NCBI GenBank assembly: GCA_903906315.1
Contig: CAIVJW010000132.1
Span: forward strand, 124,001 to 188,000
Length of the DNA: 64,000 bases
Direction: 5' to 3'
Source of the DNA: an uncultured delta proteobacterium
GTDB taxonomy: Bacteria; Myxococcota_A; Polyangia; Polyangiales; Polyangiaceae
Position numbers and translations under genes: made by a program. Below the pieces are notes generated by a model that saw only the letters and a program-made list of their open reading frames with translations, did no database searches and was not told the DNA's origin. Every line of letters begins with the position of its first letter. The stretch's first letter is position 1. Of the stretch, positions 56,888 through 64,000 are shown one piece after another.

Positions 56888-58551
56888 TTGGACTCCTTCG
56901 GCGAAACGGGCTGACCCAGGCTCGCGAACATGGATCCAAACGTGTATTCGTGGCGCATGTCCAGGTCCACGACGCCGACGTACGAGTCGGTGAAGTGCCC
57001 GACCAGCAGAAAGGAGTGCATCCCGTCCCCGTCGTCCCCCGTGTCGAAAGCGATGGCGTGCGGCCCGCGCCCCGTTCGGATCACCTGGTCCACGCGGCGC
57101 GCCTCCGGGTCGTAGGAGAAGACGAACCGGGAGTCGAAAGCGACCGCGAAGACCCTCAACGCGAGCTTGCCGTCACGGTCGACCACGTGCCCGAGGGCGA
57201 CGTGCGAGGCGCCGTACGTCAGCGGCACCGCTTCGTAGATGGACACCTTGTCGAAGGCGCTCGCGACCTTGCCGGTCCCGGTCGGGTCCGCCTGCGTCAG
57301 GATGGTCTCGATCCGACCCACGAGCAGGGACGCCGGGGTCCGGTTCGCGACGAAGAAGCGGAGGGGGATCGACACGCACGCCGTCAGGCATGCCGTCGGG
57401 TCGGCGTTCGGGCCCGACACGCAAGCCGCCTCGCAGGATTTCCGCTCGCTCGCGTCGAGCGCGATGCCGCGCGAGTCGGTTCCCTTCGCGAGCGCGGTGA
57501 TCCCGGCGCCACCGGCGCGGGTCAAGAACGGGCGCGACGGGTCACCCTCGTCGACGTGATAGCGGAGGAGATCGACCTCCGGAGCGGCGCGGAACGTGAC
57601 CAGGAAGCCCGGTTCGTAGCCGATCGAAGCCGGCTTCGTCCCCGCTCGGCTGGCCGTGATCAGCGCTGGCTCGGGCACGGTGGCGATCGCGGTCGGACCG
57701 TCGGGTAGCCCCGACACCGTGAACTGAAGCGCGGGCCGGTCGCTCGGCGTCCACGGGCCCGCCGCGTCCCACGGGTTGGTCACGAGGCTGGCCGACCCCT
57801 GCGTCTGGTGGGCTACGACGAGCAGGTTTCCGCCATCGTAGGTCGCGGCATCGACGCCGACCGGCTCGACCGGCAGCACGATCCCGCGGCTGTTTTCCGT
57901 GGGATTCTGACCGACGCGGTGAGAATCGGCGCAGCGCTGGTCCGCCATCCCGTTCTGGCCGCAGTCGAGACAGAACGCGCTGCCGTCGGCGCACGGGCTG
58001 TACGGATGCGCGGGGTCCGAGTCGTCGGTGATGTCGAAGTAGGTGAGCGACGGGTCGCCACGCACCGGGACGAACAGCCGTGCGCCGGCGACCCCATCGG
58101 GCCTACGCACGATGATCTCACCGGAGGCGAATGCGCCGATCGTTGCGGCGCTCCGGACGTAGCTGTTCGCTTCGAGGGCCGTGCACGGGGCCGGTGACAG
58201 CAGGCGGTTGTTGTTCGGGACGAGGCCCGCTGCGACGCAACCGGCCTGACTGCCGCGGCTGCCCTCGAGCGCGGCGCGCAGACCGCCCAGGCGGCCGCGC
58301 ACGCCCGCGAGGTCCATCGCCATCACGCTGCCGCCGTTGTACTGGAGGTCGAAGTCCGAGTTCGCGACGAACAGCGTCGAACGCCCCGGCGAGACGGCGA
58401 GGCCGGTCGGGAAGTAGAACGAATCCAGCGGCGGAGGCTGTCCCGAGCTCGGCGTGATGCACGACGCCAGCGCGAGGGAGACCGCGCCGAACGCGGCGGC
58501 TCCAGCTGCGACTCGCGTGCGAAACCGGCGGTCCGTGGTGGGGACGGTCAT
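56884..58551 (-). CDS. Lipoprotein with YVTN/beta-propeller-like repeats
   Basis: A 555-aa lipoprotein (lipobox LALASC, Cys31). The mature part opens with FYFPTGLAVSPGRSTLFVANSDFDLQYNGG, a YVTN-type propeller strand, and has similar strands later (GFDTGDDGDGMHSFLLVGHFTDSYVGVVDLD-like sequence near the C-terminus). It also has several cysteine pairs, such as CADGSAFCLDCGQNG. It starts at ATG 58551 behind the promoter at 58685-58713 and overlaps the next gene by GTGA. It is likely a surface or outer-membrane protein; the ligand is unknown. Confidence 0.82.
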   Translation of the reverse strand: MTVPTTDRRFRTRVAAGAAAFGAVSLALASCITPSSGQPPPLDSFYFPTGLAVSPGRSTLFVANSDFDLQYNGGSVMAMDLAGVRGRLGGLRAALEGSRGSQAGCVAAGLVPNNNRLLSPAPCTALEANSYVRSAATIGAFASGEIIVRRPDGVAGARLFVPVRGDPSLTYFDITDDSDPAHPYSPCADGSAFCLDCGQNGMADQRCADSHRVGQNPTENSRGIVLPVEPVGVDAATYDGGNLLVVAHQTQGSASLVTNPWDAAGPWTPSDRPALQFTVSGLPDGPTAIATVPEPALITASRAGTKPASIGYEPGFLVTFRAAPEVDLLRYHVDEGDPSRPFLTRAGGAGITALAKGTDSRGIALDASERKSCEAACVSGPNADPTACLTACVSIPLRFFVANRTPASLLVGRIETILTQADPTGTGKVASAFDKVSIYEAVPLTYGASHVALGHVVDRDGKLALRVFAVAFDSRFVFSYDPEARRVDQVIRTGRGPHAIAFDTGDDGDGMHSFLLVGHFTDSYVGVVDLDMRHEYTFGSMFASLGQPVSPKESK

Positions 58552-58684
58552 CCTCGACCTGCCCGGCGCGCCGCGCGGGCGACTCGCGTTTTCGCGAGCG
58601 CAGCCGAGCCTCGCGCCGCTCCAACCGAGGTCGACGGGGGCGGAGGTGAATGGATTCGTTGCGCGCCGCCCATGATGCGGGCGC

Positions 58685-58713
58685 AGCCTAGTCACACGCC
58701 CGAGCACCTGCAA
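58685..58713 (-). promoter_or_regulatory. Sigma70-type promoter for the two secreted proteins and perhaps mutS
   Basis: On the minus strand the -35 TTGCAG (58713-58708) and -10 TAGGCT (58690-58685) are separated by 17 bp. Transcription would begin near 58678, about 127 nt before ATG 58551. The -35 is less perfect than at nuoE but the -10 form matches the other promoters of the window. Confidence 0.5.
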
Positions 58714-58779
58714 CACGCATGACGCGGAGCCGAACGAGAACCCCGCGCTTGTCGGACCCGTGGTCGGACGATAGAGTCG

Positions 58780-59727
58780 ATGATGGTGCTGGGGAAGCGC
58801 GCGGTCGCGTTCTGGACGCTTGCGCTTGCCTGCACGGGCTGCCTGGAGCAGCGCGCGCGCCGCCATCTCGAGGGCGCCGAGGCGATGACGGAGGTCGAGC
58901 TCCGCGTCGACGACGACGGGCTCGTTCATTTCGCCGGGCTTCAAGAGGGGCGCCGTTGCACCGGTTCGCTCACGATGGACCGCCGGCTGCGCGGCTCTTC
59001 GATTCACCAGAGCATGAACTGCATCGGCCCGGTCGAAGCCGGCCTGCCCGAGCTCCGCACCCCAAGGGCGCGCGGCGCGGCGCGCGGGTGCGACATGCAC
59101 GACGAAGACTGCTGCGGGCTGCTCGGGATCTTCCTCGTGCGAGGGGAGGACGTGCCACGCGACGAGGAGCGAGGACGTCGACTCGCGTCGACGGCGTGCG
59201 ATGGGGGCGCGCCGATGGCGTGCGCGGAGCTCGGCCGCCTGCATGCCGAGGGGATCGGCTACCCGCGCGACCTCGCGGTGGCGTCCGAGCTCCTCGACCG
59301 AAGTTGCAAGCTCGGGCACATGGTCGGGTGCGTTTACCTCGCCGAGCTCGTCGATTCGGCCGGGGGGCCCCCGAGCAGCCACCCCGAGGCGCTCGTGCAT
59401 TTTCGCGATGCGTGCGGCAAGGGAGTGGGCGCTGGATGCGTGCAAACGGGCCGCATGCTCACCGTCGGCATGGGTGCGCCGCAGAGCTACCCGGGGGCGA
59501 TCGCCGCATTCTCACGAGCGTGCGAGCTCGGCGATCCGTTCGTGTGCAACGACGTCGGTGGGATGTACGGCGAGGGACGGGGCGCGCCGCGTGATCTCGT
59601 CGCAGCCGCACGATTCTTCGACGCGGCGTGCCGTGGTGGCGACGCGCGTGGCTGTCGCAACCTGAGGCGGACGTGCGACCGGGGCGTCCTGGAAGCGTGC
59701 ACGGGTACGGCACCTCCCACGCTGTGA
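58780..59727 (+). CDS. Sel1-repeat (Hcp-like) lipoprotein
   Basis: A 315-aa protein (lipobox ACTGC, Cys21). Residues 125-300 are Sel1-like helix pairs, with cysteines in each repeat: for example ACDGGAPMACAELGRLHAEGIG, SCKLGHMVGCVYLAEL, ACGKGVGAGCVQTGRML, ACELGDPFVCNDVGGMYGEGRG and ACRGGDARGCRNL. The two Cys per unit, eight residues apart in most units, match the disulfide-locked repeats of Helicobacter cysteine-rich proteins. An N-terminal ~100-residue domain is unassigned. Start is ATG 58780 (a second ATG follows directly). Confidence 0.88.
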   Translation: MMVLGKRAVAFWTLALACTGCLEQRARRHLEGAEAMTEVELRVDDDGLVHFAGLQEGRRCTGSLTMDRRLRGSSIHQSMNCIGPVEAGLPELRTPRARGAARGCDMHDEDCCGLLGIFLVRGEDVPRDEERGRRLASTACDGGAPMACAELGRLHAEGIGYPRDLAVASELLDRSCKLGHMVGCVYLAELVDSAGGPPSSHPEALVHFRDACGKGVGAGCVQTGRMLTVGMGAPQSYPGAIAAFSRACELGDPFVCNDVGGMYGEGRGAPRDLVAAARFFDAACRGGDARGCRNLRRTCDRGVLEACTGTAPPTL

Positions 59728-60022
59728 GGGCGCCGCGCCCCCGATTCTCTCCCCTGCGCTCCTTCGGCCGATCGCGTCGGTGCGCGGCCCGCCCACACAT
59801 ATTTCGCTCACGCCCGCGACGCGAGGTTGGTCGTCACGCGGGTCGTGAGCGGCTCGGAGCAGGCGGCCGTGCGGTGCGTGACCGTGTCGGGGGGCGAGCT
59901 CCCCCTTCGTGGCGAAGCTCCCCGAACGTATTCGGGGCTCATCGTCATCGTCGCCCCACCGTGCTCGAACCCGACGCCCGCCACCGCAGGCGGCGGGCTC
60001 GGCGAAGGCCTCGGGCGGCTCG
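59728..60022. other. Convergent gap with hairpins
   Basis: A 295-bp gap between convergent genes with no convincing coding sequence. It holds a 7-bp stem with a CGTA loop at 59920-59937 and a smaller 5-bp stem at 59905-59917. They lack clear T runs but could end transcripts from either side. Confidence 0.55.
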
Positions 60023-62140
60023 TCAGTCCTTGCGGAAGCGCACCGAGGCGGACGCGGATTCACCGGCGCGAATCGTCACGGTGACCGACTTCTTGCCGAG
60101 GTCCGGGTGGACGAACGTCACGGTGTGGGTGCCCGCCGGCACGGGGACGTCCACCTTGGGCGTGCTACCGAGCGGACGGCCGTCGATGAGCACCTTCGAT
60201 AGCGGCAGCGAGTTCATGCTCAGCGTGCCGGTCCCGCTGCTCGATGCGACCGCCGGGCGATCCGGCTCCGCGGCTGCACGAGGCGACGGAGCGGGTGCGG
60301 GCGCAGGGGCTTCGCGTGGGCCGGGGCGCGGGGGCGTGCGCGTCGGACCGGGGTCGCGGGCGGCGACGGCCATCGGAGCCGAGGCCGGCGCGCTCGCGCT
60401 GGAGTTCCCGGACAGCTCGAGCCGTACCTTCTTGTCGACCTGGCCGTCCTCGAAGCTGACCTCCTCGGTGACCTCCCCCTGGCCCTTCTTCGACGCGATG
60501 ATTTGCCAGCTCACCGCGTCGACCTCGAAGGTCATCGGCCACGGCCCCGCGAGCACCCGCTCCGAGCTCGGCGGTGTGTTGCGGACCAGCACGACGCGGG
60601 CGCCAGCGGGCGCGTCGTCGACCGTGATGCGGCCCTTGAGGAGCTTCAAGCGGATCGACCCCAGGTCGACCGACCGGCCCGCGCCGACCTCCACCTGTCG
60701 CTCGAGCGTCGCGTAGCGCTCGCCACCCTCGAAGCGGATCCGGTGAGCTCCCGCGGGGACGTCCCTCATGTCGAGCGGCAGCATCCCGTGATCGACCCCG
60801 TCGACGAGGACGCGGACGCCGGGATGGACGCTGCTCACGTGCAGCTCGCCTGCTCCGCCGACCGGCGTCGCGGGCGCTGCCTCGTTGCCGATCGGCACCA
60901 TCGCCAGGCGCTCGCGCCCTGCCTCGACGCTTGCGGTCACGACGGCCGAGCCGCCCGGAATGCCGGGGCCGATCACCCGGATGGTCTTCAAGCCGGGCGT
61001 GAGGTCAGCGACGATGCACGGCGCGACGTCGCACACCTTCTGCCCGTCGATGAAGACCTCCGCCTTCTCGGCCGCGGAGCGGCGAGTGGTCTCGAGCTCG
61101 ACGCGCAAGGAGCCGTGGCGCGGGAGGAGGGAGAGGACGCCGATGCCGAGGCTGAGCACGAGCGATGCGGCGCCGCAGATTGCGCCGAGCTTCGCTGCGC
61201 GGCTCGGCCCGGTTCGCGGTAGCGCGTACGAAGGCGCCGCGACGGGCGGCTCCGTCAGGTAGCCGGTCGGGACGTCCGACATCGCCTGCCGCGTGAACGG
61301 CGTCGGGTGATGCGGCGCCGAGACGGGGGCCACGGGGACCGACGGTGCTGGCGTCGGCAGCGGTTGCGCGGCGACCGGCATCGGCGAGAGCTGGACCGGC
61401 GCCGGCATCGGCTGCGCGGTGTACGCCGTCGGCGGCGGCATCGTCCGCCCGGGCGGAGGGGCGGACGACGTCGGAGCTCGGGCGTGCGCGCTGAGCGCCG
61501 GCAGTAGGTCGGTCGCCTCCCCGAGGTCGATCGGCGGCGGCGGCAGCGGAGGAAGCGGCGGCAAAGGGGCGGGCGCGCCGAGCAACACCCTCGGCAGCGC
61601 GCTGGCACGAGCGGGAGCCGGCGCGCCTTGGAACCTGTTCGATGACGGCCCGGAGAAGTCCGGCCGGCGACGAGCGGCGGGGACTCCGCTCGGCTCGGGA
61701 ACCGTCCAGCGCGCGGAGCTCGCCGGCGGGGCGACGACGCGCAACGGCGACAGCGCGGCGGGCCTGCCGAACGGCGCCGGCCCCGCGAACCCGTGGCGGC
61801 GCGGCGGTGACGAAGCTCGCGGAAGCTCCCGCGGCGGCGGGCTCGTCGGCGGCGGTAGTGCGCCGAGCGACGTTGCAGGTCGGCGAAACAGTCGAAGGTC
61901 GACGCTCGACGAAGACTGGTCGGCGACGAGCGTCACGTCGTCGGGAGCGATTTCCTCGAGCTGCCCGTCCGGAAGCGTGCTCGCCTCGCGCGTGGGCTCG
62001 TCGTCGTCCGCGAGGACGACCATCGTCCCCGGATACTGCGGACGCCCGGCCATCTCCGTCGAAAGCTCGCGCGTCAGGGTCTCGTCGTCTCCCGACCCGG
62101 GGAGTCGTGAATACGGGAGCGAACGAGTGGCCACCGGCAT
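60023..62140 (-). CDS. Pro-rich single-span protein with PEGA-type repeats
   Basis: A 705-aa protein without signal peptide. Residues 90-310 are very Pro/Ala/Ser-rich. A membrane span lies at about 317-339 (GAICGAASLVLSLGIGVLSLL), after which come several PEGA-type units: AEVFIDGQKVCDVAPC, VRVLVDGVDHGMLPLDMRDVPAGAHRI, and a final SKVLIDGRPLGSTPKVDVPVPAG. So a long disordered domain likely faces the cytosol and a PEGA array faces outward. The arrangement resembles the outer part of the kinase at 29114-30775 but without the kinase. Start is ATG 62140. Confidence 0.82.
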   Translation of the reverse strand: MPVATRSLPYSRLPGSGDDETLTRELSTEMAGRPQYPGTMVVLADDDEPTREASTLPDGQLEEIAPDDVTLVADQSSSSVDLRLFRRPATSLGALPPPTSPPPRELPRASSPPRRHGFAGPAPFGRPAALSPLRVVAPPASSARWTVPEPSGVPAARRRPDFSGPSSNRFQGAPAPARASALPRVLLGAPAPLPPLPPLPPPPIDLGEATDLLPALSAHARAPTSSAPPPGRTMPPPTAYTAQPMPAPVQLSPMPVAAQPLPTPAPSVPVAPVSAPHHPTPFTRQAMSDVPTGYLTEPPVAAPSYALPRTGPSRAAKLGAICGAASLVLSLGIGVLSLLPRHGSLRVELETTRRSAAEKAEVFIDGQKVCDVAPCIVADLTPGLKTIRVIGPGIPGGSAVVTASVEAGRERLAMVPIGNEAAPATPVGGAGELHVSSVHPGVRVLVDGVDHGMLPLDMRDVPAGAHRIRFEGGERYATLERQVEVGAGRSVDLGSIRLKLLKGRITVDDAPAGARVVLVRNTPPSSERVLAGPWPMTFEVDAVSWQIIASKKGQGEVTEEVSFEDGQVDKKVRLELSGNSSASAPASAPMAVAARDPGPTRTPPRPGPREAPAPAPAPSPRAAAEPDRPAVASSSGTGTLSMNSLPLSKVLIDGRPLGSTPKVDVPVPAGTHTVTFVHPDLGKKSVTVTIRAGESASASVRFRKD

Positions 62141-62704
62141 AGCCTACACGAAGCAGGAAGCGAGCCACCAGCGGAAGTCGCCCGCAACGGGCGCGACATT
62201 CCAATTCGCCGGCGTGTTTGAGCGCGGAGGCTTCGAGCGATGGAAACTTTCGACGTGCGAACACCGAGCACGGATGGATCGGCGAACCATCACCGTCGGG
62301 GCGTGCGTCGCGGGAGCGCCTCACGACCGACGCCTGGTGACCACGCCGCAGCGCGCCACGCCTCCCCCGTGGCGCCGCCACATTCGACGCGGACCTCGCT
62401 GAAAATGGCGCGCGGCGAATTGCCCTCGCGTCCCCTCGGTCGTTGCAGGCGTGAAAAGATGGCCCGCTCGGGCCCCGCTACAAACACCCAAAATGGCGGG
62501 CGCGCTCCTCGTTTCGACGCTCTGCGCGCCCGCCGGCGGCTCGGCACCGGCTCGGCATGCGGCAACATGCCGCAGGTGGGTGGCAAGTTGCCCATTGTGC
62601 TAAATTGCGCACGACGCTACTTCTGCGCCCGCTGAAACAGGAGCGCGAATTCTGCGCTCGCTGAGTGCAGTCGTGGTTGGGGAGAACGAGCGGGGCCTAG
62701 CATC
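62141..62704. other. Large divergent control region ahead of alternative complex III
   Basis: A 564-bp gap with no credible gene, somewhat richer in A and T than its surroundings. It contains two nearly identical 15-bp direct repeats (62621-62664), an inverted repeat TGCGGCA/TGCCGCA (62558-62574), a GGCAA-G-TTGCC element (62582-62592), and two AAAATGGCG copies (62402 and 62490). I found no clear -35/-10 pair. It must control actA on one side and the PEGA gene on the other. Confidence 0.6.
62621..62664. repeat. Two 15-bp direct repeats upstream of actA
   Basis: TTCTGCGCCCGCTGA (62621-62635) and TTCTGCGCTCGCTGA (62650-62664) differ at one base. They are 29 bp apart start to start, about three helical turns, and end 41 bp before the actA start. 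The layout suits a dimeric regulator binding on one face of the helix. Confidence 0.7.
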
Positions 62705-63364
62705 GTGGCGCGGTACCTCTTTCCGAGATGGTCCAACAAGGTTCTGCCGTTGGCCTTCTTCTTCGGGCTCAGCCCGGTGGGGACGGCTGCCGTTGCAGGA
62801 GCTTGGTACTACGGCGGCAACAAACACCTGGAGGTGGGCTACCAGCCCAGACAGCCGGTCGAGTTCAGCCACAAGCTGCACGCCGGCGACCTAGGGATGG
62901 ATTGTCGCTACTGCCACTCGACGGTCGAGCGGTCGCCGATGGCGGCCGTGCCGGCCACCGAGACGTGCATGAACTGTCATTCCAAGGTGAGGACGGACAG
63001 CAGCAAGCTCCTCCCGGTGCGGGAGAGCTTCGCCACCGACCAGCCGATCCCTTGGGTCCGGGTGCACAACCTCCCCGATTACGTCTACTTCGATCACAGC
63101 GCGCACCTGGCGGTCGGCGTCGGCTGCGTGACCTGCCACGGGCGCATCGACGAGATGCCCCGCGTGAGGCAGCAGATGCCGCTCTCGATGGGCTGGTGCC
63201 TCGAATGCCATCGCGATCCGGCCCCCAACCTCCGCGATCCGGCGCTCGTCACGAAGATGGACGGCGTGGAGCCGAGCAAGGCCGTGCCGCTCGGAACCGG
63301 CATGGCGAAGGCCAACGGTAGGACGATCCAGCCTCCGCTCCACTGCTCGGGGTGTCACCGATGA
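62705..63364 (+). CDS. actA: Alternative complex III pentaheme cytochrome c subunit ActA
   Basis: A 219-aa membrane-anchored cytochrome with five heme motifs: CRYCH (67-71), CMNCH (88-92), CVTCH (141-145), CLECH (165-169) and CSGCH (214-218). A single N-terminal span (about 13-36) anchors it. Five hemes and the CxxCH spacing match ActA of alternative complex III, which oxidises quinol and passes electrons to cytochrome c or oxidase. It starts at GTG 62705; the upstream ribosome site is weak, so the start is less certain. It overlaps actB by ATGA. Confidence 0.95.
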   Translation: MARYLFPRWSNKVLPLAFFFGLSPVGTAAVAGAWYYGGNKHLEVGYQPRQPVEFSHKLHAGDLGMDCRYCHSTVERSPMAAVPATETCMNCHSKVRTDSSKLLPVRESFATDQPIPWVRVHNLPDYVYFDHSAHLAVGVGCVTCHGRIDEMPRVRQQMPLSMGWCLECHRDPAPNLRDPALVTKMDGVEPSKAVPLGTGMAKANGRTIQPPLHCSGCHR

Positions 63365-64000
63365 AGCGAGCTCCGTATCCGCTCCGAGAGGATCTCTCGG
63401 GCAAGTCGTACTGGCGCAGCCTCGGCGAGCTCGAGGGCTCGGCCGAGTTCCAGGAGTCGCTGCCGGCCGAGTTCCCCGAAGGGGCCGCCGAGCCGCCGAC
63501 GGGCGTCGCGCGCCGACAGTTCCTCACGATCATGGGCGCCTCGATGGCGCTCGCGGGCCTCACGGCGTGCCGCCGACCCGAGGAGAAGATCGTCCCGTAC
63601 GCGCGCGCTCCCGAAGAGGTCATCCCGGGCAAGCCGCTCTACTTCGCGACGGCGCTCGCGATGCACGGGACGGCGATCGGCTTGGTCGTCGAGAGCCACG
63701 AGGGCCGCCCGACGAAGCTCGAGGGCAACCCGAAGCATCCCGACAGCCGTGGCGCGACGACGCACTTCGTGCAGGCGACGATGCTCGACATGTACGACCC
63801 GGACCGAAGCGAGTCGCCGCGCGAGCGCGGCACGCCGCGGCCGTGGGAGGACGTGTCCTCGTACCTGCGGACGCTCGGCGACAAGCTCAAGGTGAAGCGC
63901 GGGAAGGGCCTCGCGATCATCACCGACGAGCAGCGGTCCCCCACGCTGGCGCGCGTGCTCGGCGAGCTCAAGGCCGCCATGCCGGACGCGAAGATCGTGC
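63361..64000 (+). CDS. actB: Alternative complex III iron-sulfur/molybdopterin-like subunit ActB, 5' part
   Basis: The first 213 codons of the ActB family, cut by the window edge. The sequence opens with a soluble leader containing SYWRSLGELEGSAEFQESLP. A twin-arginine signal RRQFL (51-55) is followed by a hydrophobic core and LTAC (Cys70), a candidate Tat-lipoprotein anchor. After it come PEEKIVPYARAPEEVIPGKP and HPDSRGATTHF, typical of ActB N-termini. The iron-sulfur-binding region lies beyond the edge. ATGA overlap with actA and the known actA-actB order make the call firm. Confidence 0.95.
   Translation, partial: MKRAPYPLREDLSGKSYWRSLGELEGSAEFQESLPAEFPEGAAEPPTGVARRQFLTIMGASMALAGLTACRRPEEKIVPYARAPEEVIPGKPLYFATALAMHGTAIGLVVESHEGRPTKLEGNPKHPDSRGATTHFVQATMLDMYDPDRSESPRERGTPRPWEDVSSYLRTLGDKLKVKRGKGLAIITDEQRSPTLARVLGELKAAMPDAKIV

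Noticed and set aside
62581-62606. Possible sigma54 -24/-12 site before actA
   Set aside because: GG is present in TGGCAAG, but at the distance required for the -12 element the sequence is CCAT instead of TTGC.

Overview
The window comes from a very GC-rich bacterial chromosome (roughly 70% GC by eye, almost every third codon position G or C). It is most likely a myxobacterium or close relative (Myxococcota, Polyangiales-like). The points behind this are a bacterial mevalonate pathway cluster, a eukaryote-type Ser/Thr kinase with a zinc-ribbon N-terminus, an FHA/Fis-type protein, many lipoproteins (PEGA, FG-GAP, Sel1, EF-hand-loop and Cys-rich types), and the start of an alternative complex III operon. 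There is no rRNA, CRISPR array, insertion sequence or phage gene. The window reads as ordinary chromosome, with core-metabolism operons separated by lineage-specific envelope genes.

Layout. 1-5258 (minus): fatty-acid cluster yceD-rpmF-fabH-(Ser/Thr-repeat lipoprotein)-fabD-fabG-acpP-fabF, with fabF cut by the window edge; plsX, often found between rpmF and fabH, is absent. 5301-8223 (plus): a GT39-like membrane protein, then pyrR-pyrB. 8247-13708 (minus): lepA, a lipoprotein, two M16 peptidase-fold subunits (one active, one without the zinc motif) and a Cys-rich lipoprotein. 13914-16213: a small ribbon-helix-helix protein and two tandem lipoproteins built of calcium-binding-type loops. 16273-21733: a cupin, an rluB-like pseudouridine synthase with a long Arg/Gly tail, a MoxR/RavA ATPase, tRNA-Gly(GCC), an FHA/AAA-like/Fis protein and a YkgJ-type Cys-cluster protein. 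21752-25243: bifunctional rel and hemW. 25252-30775 (minus): an overlapping three-gene unit of kinase, FG-GAP lipoprotein and PEGA/TPR membrane protein. 30925-39155 (plus): a TPR protein, then the isoprenoid operon (prenyl synthase, mevalonate kinase, mevalonate-PP decarboxylase, phosphomevalonate kinase, HMG-CoA reductase) running into hisC and a TPR lipoprotein. 39162-48899 (minus): nuoE-F-J-K-L-M-N without nuoG, H or I, then a lipoprotein. 49328-51119 (plus): a zinc-ribbon Gly/Pro/Phe-rich membrane protein and a DUF2752 protein. 51185-58551 (minus): two large secreted proteins followed by mutS. 58780-62140: a Sel1-type lipoprotein and a Pro-rich PEGA protein. 62705-64000 (plus): actA-actB of alternative complex III, with actB cut by the edge.

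How it works together. Two respiratory modules (partial complex I and ACIII) and three biosynthetic modules (fatty acids, isoprenoids, pyrimidines) are packed as translationally coupled operons: fifteen gene junctions are ATGA or GTGA four-base overlaps. Four minus-strand promoters share a -35 box near TTGACA, a 17-bp spacer and a -10 box beginning TA, in three cases TAG-N-N-T. The parts least explained by known biology are the kinase/FG-GAP/PEGA unit, the NuoL C-terminal extension, the twin calcium-loop lipoproteins, the degenerate FHA-AAA-Fis protein and the Arg-rich tail of the RluB-like enzyme.
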